From Flavobacteriales bacterium (GTDB taxonomy: Bacteria; Bacteroidota; Bacteroidia; Flavobacteriales_F; PHOS-HE28): 64,000 nucleotides of DNA. A program made the translations under genes and the position numbers. The stretch lies in contig JADJWA010000001.1 in the NCBI GenBank assembly GCA_016716605.1, positions 3,579,001-3,643,000 of the forward strand, written 5' to 3'. This document shows positions 40,314 to 48,997 of the stretch, piece after piece. Each line of letters starts with the position of its first letter. Within the stretch, counting starts at the first letter, position 1. Below the pieces are notes generated by a model. It was not told the DNA's origin, did not search any database, and saw only the letters and a list, made by a program, of their open reading frames with translations.

Positions 40314-41738
40314 ATGGCGCACCGCTGGAACATCCTCTTCGCTTCATTGGCCTTCCTCACCTGCGCATGGTTCGGCGTGGGGCATTCCTCCGAGGACGAG
40401 TTCCAACATGTGATCCTGATCGCTGAGCACCTGCGCGGCAACGTAGAGGCCGATGCCATGCCGATCGACTATCAGCGCGGGTGGCGGGGCACGCTGCTCC
40501 CGGTGATCGCCGCCGGGGCTTTCTCAGCCTGCGAAGCGATCGGCATCAGCGATCCCTTCATCCTCACCTTACTGCTGCGGCTGATCACCGCCTTGATCGC
40601 GCTCTGGGTGATGCATGGCCTCGTGGGTGCCTTCAAAGCGCGGTTGCGCACCGAAAGCCACCAGGCCTTGGACGCGCTCAGCTGGTTCCTCTGGTTCGTG
40701 CCGGTACTGCTGATCCGCTTCTCCGGAGAGGCGTGGAGCGCCTTGCTCTTCGCACGTGGGCTCACGCTGGTCCTGGGGGAGAAGCCGCGTAATCCATGGG
40801 CCATCGGTGCTTGGTGGGGGGCCGCCGTGATCTGCAGGCCTGCAGTGGCTTTGCTGCCGGCGGCCGCAATGCTCTGGCTGCTTTTCGTGAAGCAGGAATC
40901 CCGATCGCGGCTGCTGCGGATGATCGGCGGCGGCGCGGCAGCCTTGACCGTTGGCGCCGGCATTGATGCAGCGGCATACGGCACCCTCACGTTCTCGCTT
41001 TGGAATTATGCGCTCGCCGCGATCTCCGGTGAGGAGGCCTCCCGCTTCACCGCATTGCCCTGGTACCAGCACGTGCTCTTCGTCGTGAAGTACGCCACGC
41101 CTCCTATCGCCCTGCTCTTGTTCGGAGCGCTGACGACCCTCGTTCTGCTGAAGCCGAAGCATATCCTCGTCTGGCTGCTGCTCCCCTTCCTGGTCGCGCA
41201 CTCCGTGCTGCCCATCAAAGAGCCGCGCTTCCTCGTTCCTCTTGCGCCCTTGATGCCCTGGCTCCTGGCAGCAGCTTGGGATGCCCTATGCATCCGATGG
41301 CCGGTGACGATGAAGCGCGATCTGTGGCTGCGGCTGCTGTTCCCTTTCGCGGCGATCAACCTGCTCGCGCTGGTCGTGGCGGCCCTCACTCCCGCAGGCA
41401 ACGGACGCATCGCCCTCGCGAAGGAGATCCACGAGCGATTCGGCGCTGAACAGGTCCACATCGACCTGCTCGGTGATTGGCGGCAATGGATACCGCCTTT
41501 CTACCTGTCAGCGGGAAGCACCGAGACCATCACCGAAAAGGTCGTCCCTGCGAAATCGAATTCGATCCACCTGGTGCTGGCTCCCGAGAGCAGGAATATG
41601 GACAGTGTGGTGAGCTTGGAACGATTGGCCACCGGGTGCCCTGGTTGGTCGCACCGCTACCTCCGCTGGTACGGATTGGAGGATGGCTCCGACCCGCTGG
41701 TGCTATACCAACTGAAGATCGGCGTGCTGGACCATTGA
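40314..41738 (+). CDS. GT22-like mannosyltransferase (ALG9/PIG-B type), polytopic
   Basis: A 474-residue membrane protein with about 9-10 helices and a periplasmic acidic start (GHSSEDEFQHVILIAEHL), matching the catalytic [H]-P-D-E-x-F region of GT-C enzymes. The late motif PIKEPRFLVPLAPLMP corresponds to the HKExRF signature of the GT22 family (ALG9, ALG12, PIG-B). Such enzymes transfer mannose from a polyprenyl-phosphate donor. Bacterial members are known but scattered. The flanking genes give no clue to the acceptor; surface glycan or glycoprotein modification is likely. No partner flippase is visible. Confidence 0.75.
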   Translation: MAHRWNILFASLAFLTCAWFGVGHSSEDEFQHVILIAEHLRGNVEADAMPIDYQRGWRGTLLPVIAAGAFSACEAIGISDPFILTLLLRLITALIALWVMHGLVGAFKARLRTESHQALDALSWFLWFVPVLLIRFSGEAWSALLFARGLTLVLGEKPRNPWAIGAWWGAAVICRPAVALLPAAAMLWLLFVKQESRSRLLRMIGGGAAALTVGAGIDAAAYGTLTFSLWNYALAAISGEEASRFTALPWYQHVLFVVKYATPPIALLLFGALTTLVLLKPKHILVWLLLPFLVAHSVLPIKEPRFLVPLAPLMPWLLAAAWDALCIRWPVTMKRDLWLRLLFPFAAINLLALVVAALTPAGNGRIALAKEIHERFGAEQVHIDLLGDWRQWIPPFYLSAGSTETITEKVVPAKSNSIHLVLAPESRNMDSVVSLERLATGCPGWSHRYLRWYGLEDGSDPLVLYQLKIGVLDH

Positions 41739-41800
41739 GCGATCCTTGGACCCGACCTTCAACAGAATACCCCCCCACTGCCCAACCGCCAACCGCTGAA

Positions 41801-41808
41801 TACCTTCG
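41801..41808 (+). promoter_or_regulatory. -7 box (TACCTTCG) for the transaldolase gene
   Basis: TACCTTCG followed by CCGCCG, 39 nt before the ATG at 41848. Confidence 0.5.
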
Positions 41809-41847
41809 CCGCCGCGCCAACGCACCAATGGCTGCGGCGATCCAAGC

Positions 41848-42513
41848 ATGAAATTCTTCATCGACACCGCGAGCCTCGCGCAGATCAAGGAAGCCCAGGA
41901 CCTCGGCGTGCTCGACGGCGTGACGACCAACCCGTCGCTCATGGCCAAGGAGGGCGTCAGCGGTGAAGAGCGCGTCCGGCAGCATTACATCGACATCTGC
42001 GATATCGTTGACGGCCCGGTGAGCGCCGAAGTGATCAGCACCGACCTCGCAGGCATCGTGCGCGAGGGCGAAGCGCTGGCCGCGCTGCACCCCAACATCG
42101 TGGTGAAGGTGCCCATGATCCGCGATGGCGTGAAGGCGCTGAAGCACTTCAGCGGTAAAGGCATCAAGACGAACTGCACGCTGGTGTTCTCCGCCGGGCA
42201 GGCCCTGCTCGCCGCCAAAGCGGGCGCCACTTTCGTATCGCCATTCATCGGCCGCCTCGACGATGTGAGCACCGACGGCGTTGCGCTCATCGAGCAGATC
42301 CGTTTGATCTACGACAACTACGGCTACCGCACCGAGGTGCTCGCGGCAAGCATCCGCCACCCGATGCACATCGTCCAATGCGCGGAGGTGGGCGCTGATG
42401 TGGCCACCTGCCCGCTGAGCGCGATCACCGCGCTGTTCGACCATCCGCTCACCACCATCGGCCTGGAGAAATTCCTCGCGGACCACCGCAAGGCCGCAGC
42501 GGTGAAGGCCTGA
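41848..42513 (+). CDS. Small transaldolase (TalC/FSA family)
   Basis: A 221-residue stand-alone class I aldolase of the pentose-phosphate pathway: MKFFIDTASLAQIKEA, GVTTNPSLMAKEG (the conserved T-T-N-P), NIVVKVPMI with the Schiff-base Lys, SPFIGRLDD and LAASIRHP. At the position where fructose-6-phosphate aldolases have Tyr (E. coli PYVNR) this one has Phe (SPFIGR), as in B. subtilis TalC, so transaldolase activity (sedoheptulose-7-P + glyceraldehyde-3-P) is predicted, not fructose-6-P cleavage. It is the normal counterpart of the altered domain in the fusion at 4003-5025. A promoter box is at 41801; the Sua5 gene follows 8 nt downstream. Confidence 0.92.
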   Translation: MKFFIDTASLAQIKEAQDLGVLDGVTTNPSLMAKEGVSGEERVRQHYIDICDIVDGPVSAEVISTDLAGIVREGEALAALHPNIVVKVPMIRDGVKALKHFSGKGIKTNCTLVFSAGQALLAAKAGATFVSPFIGRLDDVSTDGVALIEQIRLIYDNYGYRTEVLAASIRHPMHIVQCAEVGADVATCPLSAITALFDHPLTTIGLEKFLADHRKAAAVKA

Positions 42514-42521
42514 GCGCTGCC

Positions 42522-43142
42522 GTGCTGATCGACATCCACCCCACGCATCCAGAGCCGCGCAAGATCAAGGCGGCGGCTGATGCGCTGCGCGCCGGCGAAG
42601 TGATCGTGTGCCCCACGGACACGGTGCATGCCTTCGTATGCAGTGCGGAGAGCGCGCGTGCCGTGGAAGAGCTGGCGCGATTGAAGGGCGGCAAGCGCGG
42701 CAAAGCGGAACTCTCATTGATCTGCGAGAGCCTGAGCCACCTCAGCGACTATGCGCGGGTGACGGATACCGCTGCATACCGCATCGTGAAGCGCGCGCTG
42801 CCCGGACCATTCACCTTCATCCTGCCTGCCAGCGCGGCCATCCCGAAACTGTTCAAGAACAACCGCAGGACCATCGGCATCCGTGTGCCCGACCATGCCG
42901 TGCCGCAAGCGTTGGTGAAGGAATTGGGGCATGCGCTCGCCGCCACCAGCGTGCACGACCCGGACACCCTGCTGGACCACACCTCCGAGGCGTGGCGGAT
43001 CGAAGAGCTCTTCGGGCATCAGTTGGGCATGGTGCTCGATGCGGGTCCATGCGGATTGGAGCCGAGCACGGTGATCGACCTCAGCCAAGGAGAGCCCTTG
43101 GTGGTTCGCAAAGGCAAGGGTGATTCGAGCGCTGTGCTCTAG
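42522..43142 (+). CDS. Sua5/YciO/YrdC/YwlC family protein (threonylcarbamoyl-AMP synthase-like)
   Basis: A 206-residue single YrdC-fold protein. The RNA/nucleotide-binding surface is visible as VIVCPTDTVHAF, LSLICESLSHLSDYARV, LPGPFTFILPASAAIPK, RTIGIRVPDHAVPQALV and the late GLEPSTVIDLS. Sua5/YrdC enzymes make threonylcarbamoyl-AMP for t6A37 of tRNA; the shorter YciO-type paralogues are less well understood. KR-x-x-K in the N-terminal part (LKGGKRGKAELS) is of the YciO sort, so I do not assign tsaC. The start is GTG, 8 nt after the transaldolase stop. It converges with the esterase gene, overlapping by 4 nt. Confidence 0.85.
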   Translation: MLIDIHPTHPEPRKIKAAADALRAGEVIVCPTDTVHAFVCSAESARAVEELARLKGGKRGKAELSLICESLSHLSDYARVTDTAAYRIVKRALPGPFTFILPASAAIPKLFKNNRRTIGIRVPDHAVPQALVKELGHALAATSVHDPDTLLDHTSEAWRIEELFGHQLGMVLDAGPCGLEPSTVIDLSQGEPLVVRKGKGDSSAVL

Positions 43143-44116
43143 CGCACCAGCCCGAACTCCCGCGCGATCGCCCGTGTGCTGTTGAAGCCGACATCCTTGC
43201 CGGTCCAGCCGCCTCTTCCCTGATCATCCTGCGCCAAGCGATGGCCCAATTCCTCGATGCGGTAGAGCACCACGGGTTCTGCACCGGTTGAATCGCGGAA
43301 GCTCATGCGCACCACAGTGGCACGCGCATCGACCCGCTCCTTGGACTCAGGGACGCTGTCGGCTCCTGCAACAGATGTCCATTGGGCCACGAGCGCGCGC
43401 GCCAGCTCGAAATCGGCCACGTGGTCACGAACCCCATGAACCACCACGATCCTCGGGTAACGTACAACCGGATCGAGCGCCACCTGGCGCACACGCTCAG
43501 CCCATTGCATCGGCGTGAGCGCTTCGGGATGCACCACCGGCCTGCGCTCCGCATCGCCCTTCGCGACTCCCCCATATGGCGCCCCCGCCACGATCGCGGC
43601 CTGCTGCAGCAGCCTCGGATGGCAGGCCGCCAGCGCCACCGCCATGGCCGCGCCCGCAGACACACCGTACGCACTCACGCCTGAGGGATCGACCGGATAA
43701 CGCGCGAACGCGTGCTCGATCATCTGCGCAAGCGAGAACACTTCGCCCATGCCGGGCAAGGCATCGCCTTCACGGAACCAGTTGAAGCAGCGCATCGGGC
43801 TGTTGCTGCGCCTCTGCTGCGCGAAGACGAGGTAGGCGCCCACGCTATCGGCGATGGCGCCCCAGCCGCTGAGCTTGAGGATCGACTCGGCATCCTGGCC
43901 GCAGCCGTGCAGCACCATCACCATGGGCCGCTTGCCCTCGAGCGATCCAGCCCCCTGGGGCGCACGCATGAACATGCGCAGGTTGCCGGGGTTGTTGCCG
44001 AAAGACTGCACCTCGACCAGCACCTCCCGCTCCCCCGCTTCTGCCGAACCAATGGCTCTGTGCGCACCGCAAAGGATGGAGAGGACCAAAAGACCTTGCT
44101 TGATCAGTCCGTTCAT
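43139..44116 (-). CDS. PHB depolymerase family esterase, exported
   Basis: A 325-residue alpha/beta-hydrolase with a signal peptide (MNGLIKQGLLVLSILCGAHRAIG). It shows MVMVLHGCGQDAESIL, the nucleophile elbow YGVSAGAAMAVALA (G-x-S-A-G) and IVVVHGVRDHVADF with the acid residue, and ends near EELGHRLAQ, the likely His. This is the LpqC/feruloyl-esterase-like 'PHB depolymerase' group, which cleaves ester bonds of polyesters or of plant and host esters outside the cytoplasm. ATG 44116 starts the signal peptide; the next gene overlaps slightly upstream. Confidence 0.87.
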   Translation of the reverse strand: MNGLIKQGLLVLSILCGAHRAIGSAEAGEREVLVEVQSFGNNPGNLRMFMRAPQGAGSLEGKRPMVMVLHGCGQDAESILKLSGWGAIADSVGAYLVFAQQRRSNSPMRCFNWFREGDALPGMGEVFSLAQMIEHAFARYPVDPSGVSAYGVSAGAAMAVALAACHPRLLQQAAIVAGAPYGGVAKGDAERRPVVHPEALTPMQWAERVRQVALDPVVRYPRIVVVHGVRDHVADFELARALVAQWTSVAGADSVPESKERVDARATVVRMSFRDSTGAEPVVLYRIEELGHRLAQDDQGRGGWTGKDVGFNSTRAIAREFGLVR

Positions 44117-44127
44117 GTGCAATCGCA

Positions 44128-44388
44128 TCAGGGCCATGTCCGTCTTCGCGCGACAAGCACCAGGACGAAAAGAGCGATCGGTGCAGCCAGCGCTATCCAG
44201 ATGCCCAGGCTCTTCAGCATGAAGGGCAGTAGCACCGTGAACGTGAGACCGAAGGCAGCGATATAGAGGAAGGGCTTATGGATCTCGCCGCGCCTTCGAT
44301 AATCAACGAAGAGCAGCGCCAAGGGGATGCAGCCGATGCCGCCGCCAAGCAGCAGGACGAACGCCATCGACAAAGCCACCGGCTCCAT
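44128..44388 (-). CDS. Small hypothetical membrane protein (86 aa)
   Basis: An 86-residue protein with three hydrophobic segments (SMAFVLLLGGGIGCIPLALLF; YIAAFGLTFTVLLPFML; IWIALAAPIALFVLVLVARR). No family was recognised. It lies between the S9 peptidase stop and the esterase start on the minus strand with short gaps, so co-transcription with them is likely. Confidence 0.72.
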   Translation of the reverse strand: MEPVALSMAFVLLLGGGIGCIPLALLFVDYRRRGEIHKPFLYIAAFGLTFTVLLPFMLKSLGIWIALAAPIALFVLVLVARRRTWP

Positions 44389-44394
44389 CCGACC

Positions 44395-46332
44395 TCACTT
44401 CAGCAAGTGCTCGCGGACGAAGGCAATCGTCGCATAGAACTGGAAATCGCTGTTGCCCTTCTTGCGGAAGCCGTGCCCCTCGTCGTTGGCCATGAGGAAC
44501 CAGACGGTGCCGCCTTTCTCCTTGATGCGTTCCTTCATCTGCACCGCTTCGCTGGCGGGCACGCGCGGGTCATTGCCGCCCTGCACGATGAAGAGCGGCT
44601 TGGTGATCTTCTCGGCGCGGTTGAGCGGTGAGATGCCCTCGAGGAAGGCGGCCATCTTCGGATCGCGCTCATCACCGTATTCCACACGGCGCAGGTCGCG
44701 GCGATAATCCTCTGTGTTCTTCAGGAAGGTGTTGAAGTTGCTGATGCCCACCACATCGAGCGCGCAGCGGATGCGATCGGCGTAGTGGACGCTAACGGCC
44801 AATGTCATGTAGCCGCCGTAGCTGCCACCGGTCACCATCACGCGGTCGGCATCGAGATCCGGTTGCGTTGCGATCCAATCGAGCAGCGCGCCGATGTCCT
44901 TCACGCTCTCTTCGCGTTTGTAGCCATTATCCAGGTCAAGGAAGGTCTTGCCGTAGCCGCTGCTGCCGCGCACATTGGGGTAGATGATGGCCACGCCCAG
45001 TTCATTCAGGTAGTAATTATTGCGCCCTTGGAAGCCCGGCCGCGATTGCCCCTCCGGCCCTCCATGGATGTTGATGATCACGGGCCGCTTGCCGGTGAAC
45101 CTCGCGTGTGGCCGGTAGAGGTAGCCGCTGATCGTGCGCTTGTCGAATGAAGGCCACTTCACCAGCTCAGGTGCGCGCAGGCCGCTCACATCCATGCCGC
45201 CGAGCTCGCTCTCGGTCCAGCGCAGCAGCTTCCCGCTGGCCAGATCCAGCTCGAAGACATCGCTGGTGCTGGCGTGCGTGGTGAGCGTCAGGCCGAGCGC
45301 GCGGCCATCCTTCGTGAAGCTCAGGCCGCCGATGAGGCCCACGGGCATGCCCGGCACTTCCTCGTAGGCGAGCGTGCGCGTGTCAAGGAGGTAGAGCTTC
45401 GAGAGGCCGTCCTCATTGGTGGTGAAAGCCATGCGCGAGCGATCGTGCGCGAGTTCCACGCCTCCAACATCCCACGGGATGCTCTCCGTGATCGCCTTGA
45501 GCTTGCGCGTCCTCAGATCGTAGATGCAGAGGCGATTGAACTCGCTGTCCTTGTTGCTGGTGAGGAAGATGCCCGTGCCCTCCGCATTCCAGGCGATTGC
45601 GCGGTAGGTGGTGCGCTCGTCCTTCAACGGAAGCAAACGCGTCTTCACCCCGGTGGCAATGTCGAGCACATAGATGCGGCTCTCATTCACCGAGATGCCT
45701 TCGCCGATCAGCAATTGCTTGTCATCGATGCTCCAATCGCTGATGCCCCAGCCACCGCCGCTGTTCTCGGCCACCACGCGGTCGGTCGCCGGGTCCAGGG
45801 GATCCATCACGCGGATGTCGCGGTCCTTGCCATTGCGCATGGTGCTGCTGTAGGCGATGCGCTTGCCATCGCGGCTCCACGCCCCTCTCCCATTCTGCGA
45901 TCGCTTGCCATCGGTGAGCAGCGTAGCCTTGCCATCGGCATCCATGCGGTAGAGCTGGCTGAACTCGTTGCCGCCCGCATCCTTGTTGAAGAGGAAATAG
46001 CGTCCCTCGTTGGGCTCGTAGTTGGCGCCGCCCACGGCATCCTCGTAGAAGGTGATCTGCATGCGCGCGCCGCCGGGGAACCTCACCTGGTGCAGCTGGC
46101 TGGTGTTGCCGAAGCGCGTGCTGATGAGCATCTCCTTGCGCACAGGGTGCCACGCTGCGAGGCCAGCGCCGCGTCCTTCGGTGTACGCCCGCACCTCGCT
46201 GATGAGGCTCGCGGGCAATGGAGGTATGCCTTCGGCCACGAGGTTGTCGGTGACGGGGATGGTGGGGCCTTGGGCCGAAGCGATGAGCGGAAACGCCCCG
46301 GCGATCAAGAGGTGGTGGAGCTTGGTTCGCAT
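44395..46332 (-). CDS. S9 family prolyl oligopeptidase-like peptidase, exported
   Basis: A 645-residue secreted or periplasmic peptidase. A signal peptide (MRTKLHHLLIAGAFPLIASA) precedes a beta-propeller with WD/TolB-like blades (GRGAWSRDGKRIAYSSTMRN, IAWNAEGTGIFLTSNKDS). The C-terminal alpha/beta-hydrolase domain has GGSYGGYMTL (nucleophile Ser), IVQGGNDPRVP (Asp) and MANDEGHGFRKK (His). This matches the acylaminoacyl-peptidase/dipeptidyl group that removes short peptides. ATG 46332 is preferred to the reading three codons earlier. It is divergent from the DUF4920 gene. Confidence 0.93.
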   Translation of the reverse strand: MRTKLHHLLIAGAFPLIASAQGPTIPVTDNLVAEGIPPLPASLISEVRAYTEGRGAGLAAWHPVRKEMLISTRFGNTSQLHQVRFPGGARMQITFYEDAVGGANYEPNEGRYFLFNKDAGGNEFSQLYRMDADGKATLLTDGKRSQNGRGAWSRDGKRIAYSSTMRNGKDRDIRVMDPLDPATDRVVAENSGGGWGISDWSIDDKQLLIGEGISVNESRIYVLDIATGVKTRLLPLKDERTTYRAIAWNAEGTGIFLTSNKDSEFNRLCIYDLRTRKLKAITESIPWDVGGVELAHDRSRMAFTTNEDGLSKLYLLDTRTLAYEEVPGMPVGLIGGLSFTKDGRALGLTLTTHASTSDVFELDLASGKLLRWTESELGGMDVSGLRAPELVKWPSFDKRTISGYLYRPHARFTGKRPVIINIHGGPEGQSRPGFQGRNNYYLNELGVAIIYPNVRGSSGYGKTFLDLDNGYKREESVKDIGALLDWIATQPDLDADRVMVTGGSYGGYMTLAVSVHYADRIRCALDVVGISNFNTFLKNTEDYRRDLRRVEYGDERDPKMAAFLEGISPLNRAEKITKPLFIVQGGNDPRVPASEAVQMKERIKEKGGTVWFLMANDEGHGFRKKGNSDFQFYATIAFVREHLLK

Positions 46333-46466
46333 TGGCCGCAATGTAGATGCAGTGGCATACTCTCCTTCAGACCAAAATACGCAACCTGCGCTTCGTCATG
46401 CCGGACACTCAGTCCGAACGCCGATCTTCGTCGCCCCGCTCAGGCGGGCAAGCCCAACGCTCAACC

Positions 46467-46946
46467 ATGAAGAACATCCACTCCGCCGTTGCCGCAGCCG
46501 CCATCTTGCTGGCCTGCAACACCGCCACCGTTCCCGCCACCGCGCAGGACAATGTGAAGAGCTATGGCGCAGCCATCACACCTGATGGCGCCATGCACAT
46601 CGCCTACCTCGTGCAGCAGATGGCGAACACCGATTCACTGGCAGCCAAGGTCGAATGCGACATCATCACCAGCTGCACCAAGAAAGGCTGCTGGATGACG
46701 GTGCAGCTCCCCGACGGACAGGACATGATGGTGCGCTTCAAGGACTACGGCTTTTTCGTGCCCACCAAGGGACTCGAGGGCAAGCGCGCCGTGCTTCAGG
46801 GCTATGCCACCAAGGAAGTGGTTGATGTGGCCACCCTGCGCCACTACGCCGAGGACGCTGGCAAGAGCAAGGAGGAGATCGAGAAGATCACGGAGCCGGA
46901 GAACAACCTGATGTTCCTCGCCGACGGCGTGCTCATCACCTTCTGA
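46467..46946 (+). CDS. DUF4920 domain lipoprotein
   Basis: A 159-residue protein. The signal peptide MKNIHSAVAAAAILLAC ends with a lipobox-like L-A-C, so lipidation is likely. The mature domain VKSYGAAITPDGAMHIA then CTKKGCWMTVQL and MMVRFKDYGFFVP matches DUF4920, a small beta-rich Bacteroidota domain with a conserved Cys pair (C-T-K-K-G-C) that could bind metal or form a disulfide. Function is unknown. The ATG at 46467 starts the signal peptide. A terminator-like hairpin follows at 46977. Confidence 0.85.
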   Translation: MKNIHSAVAAAAILLACNTATVPATAQDNVKSYGAAITPDGAMHIAYLVQQMANTDSLAAKVECDIITSCTKKGCWMTVQLPDGQDMMVRFKDYGFFVPTKGLEGKRAVLQGYATKEVVDVATLRHYAEDAGKSKEEIEKITEPENNLMFLADGVLITF

Positions 46947-46956
46947 TCGCGAGACG

Positions 46957-47712
46957 GTGCCGCTTGCATCGCGACCAAGGCCCGGGAGATTCTTCCGGGC
47001 CTTGCTCTTTTCCGTGGTCCCGCTCGCCTCAACCGCTCAGACCGCTCACGGCCTGCAGCTGGGGCGCGAGCTGGCATTCGCAGGCGCTGGCCTGGGCGTG
47101 AACGGCATCGGCCTGCTGCTGCGCCACATGAATTCACCGAAGCCTGCCCCAGGGATCAACATGGAGCGCGTGCCTGCGATCGACCGATGGAGCACACAGC
47201 AATGGCAACCGGGGGCGCACCGCGCCAGCAACGTGCTATTCCTTGGTGCGGTCACAGCTTCCTTCGCAGGTGGTTTCGTGCTGCAAGGCAGCGATCGCCC
47301 CTTCGACGCAGCCGCCATCACGGCTGAGAGCTTCCTGCTCACCTCCGGGCTCACGAGCATCGCCAAGGAACTGGTGCGCCGGCCCCGGCCCTATCGCTTC
47401 AACCCGGACGTGCCGGACGCCATGCATCACCCACGTGAGGATTTCGTGAGCTTCTGGAGCGGCCATGCAGCCAACACCGCCGCCGTTGGATTCAGTATGG
47501 CCGCGCTCGTGCAGCGCTCCGATGCATCGCCAGGGATGAAAGGCGCGGTCTGGGCTGGAGCTTTGGCTGCGCCCCTCTGCATGGGCTATCTGCGCATGCG
47601 GGCCGGCAAGCATTTCCTCACCGATGTGTTCGTAGGCGCGCTGGTCGGCACTGCCGTGGGATTGGCGGTCCCCTACTTTCACCGCGAATCTGAATCATAC
47701 AAAGTACCATGA
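46957..47712 (+). CDS. PAP2 family phosphatase, exported or membrane-associated
   Basis: A 251-residue phosphatidic-acid-phosphatase-like protein. Its three catalytic motifs are KELVRRPRPYRF (motif 1), FVSFWSGHAANTAA (motif 2; the usual SxPSGH has Trp in place of Pro) and LRMRAGKHFLTDVFVG (motif 3 with nucleophilic His). Substrates of the family include lipid phosphates such as undecaprenyl pyrophosphate and lipid A phosphate. The GTG start 46957 gives a hydrophobic signal-like N-terminus, but its codons contain a terminator-like hairpin (46977-47003). It overlaps the isoaspartyl peptidase gene by 4 nt. Confidence 0.85.
   Translation: MPLASRPRPGRFFRALLFSVVPLASTAQTAHGLQLGRELAFAGAGLGVNGIGLLLRHMNSPKPAPGINMERVPAIDRWSTQQWQPGAHRASNVLFLGAVTASFAGGFVLQGSDRPFDAAAITAESFLLTSGLTSIAKELVRRPRPYRFNPDVPDAMHHPREDFVSFWSGHAANTAAVGFSMAALVQRSDASPGMKGAVWAGALAAPLCMGYLRMRAGKHFLTDVFVGALVGTAVGLAVPYFHRESESYKVP
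46977..47010 (+). terminator. Terminator-like hairpin inside the PAP2 5' coding region
   Basis: A perfect 9-bp stem, AAGGCCCGG (46977-46985) with CCGGGCCTT (46995-47003), is followed by GCTCTTTT. It lies 31 nt after the DUF4920 stop, ideally placed to end that gene, yet within the first codons of PAP2. Confidence 0.6.
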
Positions 47713-48635
47713 GCAAGATCGCCCTGGCCGTGCACGGAGGCGCCGGCACCATCGCCCGGGAACTGATGACGCCCGAGCGGGAGAAGGCCTATCACGATGC
47801 GCTGGAACTCGCCTTGAAGCGCGGCCATGCGATCCTGCTGGATGGCGGCGATGCGCTCGATGCCGTGGAGGCCGCCGTGCGCGCCCTCGAGGATTCGCCG
47901 CACTTCAACGCCGGCAAAGGATCGGTCTTCAACGCCGATGGCCAGCATGAGATGGATGCCAGCCTCATGAACGGCAGCGACCTGCGCGCGGGCGCCGTCG
48001 CCGGGGTGCAGAACGTGAAGAACCCGATCACCCTTGCCCGTCGCGTGATGGAAAGGAGCAGCCACGTGCTCATCAGCGGCATGGGCGCCTTCGAGTTCGC
48101 GCACAAGCAGAAGATCGAGCTGGAGGACGACCTCTACTTCTTCGACCAGTTCCGGTACGACCAATGGAAGGAGACCCAGGGCACCGATGCGTACCAGCTC
48201 GATCACAGCGACAAGGAGAAGAAATTCGGCACCGTAGGCGCCGTGGCGCTCGATGCCCGCGGCCACCTCGCCGCCGCCACCAGCACTGGCGGCATGACCA
48301 ACAAGAAGTGGCAGCGCATCGGCGATAGCCCCATCATCGGCGCTGGCACCTACGCCAACGATGCCACCTGCGCGGTGAGCTGCACCGGCCATGGCGAGAG
48401 CTTCATCCGCGCGGTGGCCGCGCACGATGTGCATGCGCTCATGGCCTACAAGGGCCTCTCCTTGCAGGAGGCCGTGCGCGTGGTGGTGCATGAGAAACTG
48501 CCTCCCTTGGATGGCGACGGCGGCCTCATCGCGGTGGACCGCAGCGGCAACATCGTGCTCGACTTCAACTGCACGGGCATGTACCGCGGGCAGGTGGGCA
48601 GCGACGGGGAGTTCCGGACGGACATCTTCCGGTAG
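47709..48635 (+). CDS. Isoaspartyl peptidase / L-asparaginase (Ntn-hydrolase)
   Basis: A 308-residue plant-type asparaginase/isoaspartyl dipeptidase precursor. It starts KIALAVHGGAGTIARE and has HFNAGKGSVFNADGQHEMDAS. The autocleavage site is DKEKKFGTVGAVALD: the Thr after G becomes the N-terminal nucleophile of the beta chain. GGMTNKKWQRIGDSPIIGAG and SCTGHGESFIR complete the active site. The enzyme degrades isoAsp peptides from protein ageing and releases aspartate. It is translationally coupled to PAP2 (ATGA overlap) and followed by a strong terminator. Confidence 0.95.
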   Translation: MSKIALAVHGGAGTIARELMTPEREKAYHDALELALKRGHAILLDGGDALDAVEAAVRALEDSPHFNAGKGSVFNADGQHEMDASLMNGSDLRAGAVAGVQNVKNPITLARRVMERSSHVLISGMGAFEFAHKQKIELEDDLYFFDQFRYDQWKETQGTDAYQLDHSDKEKKFGTVGAVALDARGHLAAATSTGGMTNKKWQRIGDSPIIGAGTYANDATCAVSCTGHGESFIRAVAAHDVHALMAYKGLSLQEAVRVVVHEKLPPLDGDGGLIAVDRSGNIVLDFNCTGMYRGQVGSDGEFRTDIFR

Positions 48636-48922
48636 GTCCTTGGCGACAGGGATGCTTCAGCCTTGTGGCCCATTGCTGCAAGGCAGGAATGCAGCACGAT
48701 CGGAATCGGGTCCTTCCATTCGCATTGGGGCCTTCATCTTCAGCGGCAGGGCGCCGTTCTACCGAGACGGTGGATAAGATCCGAACTAGGCAAGGGGCGC
48801 AATGGAGGAGAGGGATGTGAGGGAGGCTGCGTCCTCCATCACCTCCATCACTTCCTCATCCTTCCCAACCTTGGTTGCTATCGACCAGCTCTTTGTTGCC
48901 GTCTGAGTAGCTGTAACGCGAA
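48636..48922. other. Intergenic region without a supported gene
   Basis: Nothing coding is supported between the isoaspartyl peptidase stop and the terminator stem. A pyrimidine-rich stretch with CCTCCATCA units (48833-48860) is the only low-complexity element. Confidence 0.4.
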
Positions 48923-48962
48923 AGGGTGCAAGGGCGCGAACGCTCGCTCCCTTGCACCCTTA
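48923..48962. terminator. Strong bidirectional terminator
   Basis: A perfect 13-bp stem: AAGGGTGCAAGGG at 48923-48935 pairs with CCCTTGCACCCTT at 48950-48962, followed by ATTACG. It lies between the convergent isoaspartyl peptidase (+) and S74/T9SS (-) genes and can serve both. Confidence 0.75.
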
Positions 48963-48997
48963 TTACGTGGCATCCCGCGCATCCAGCGGCCTAGTGA

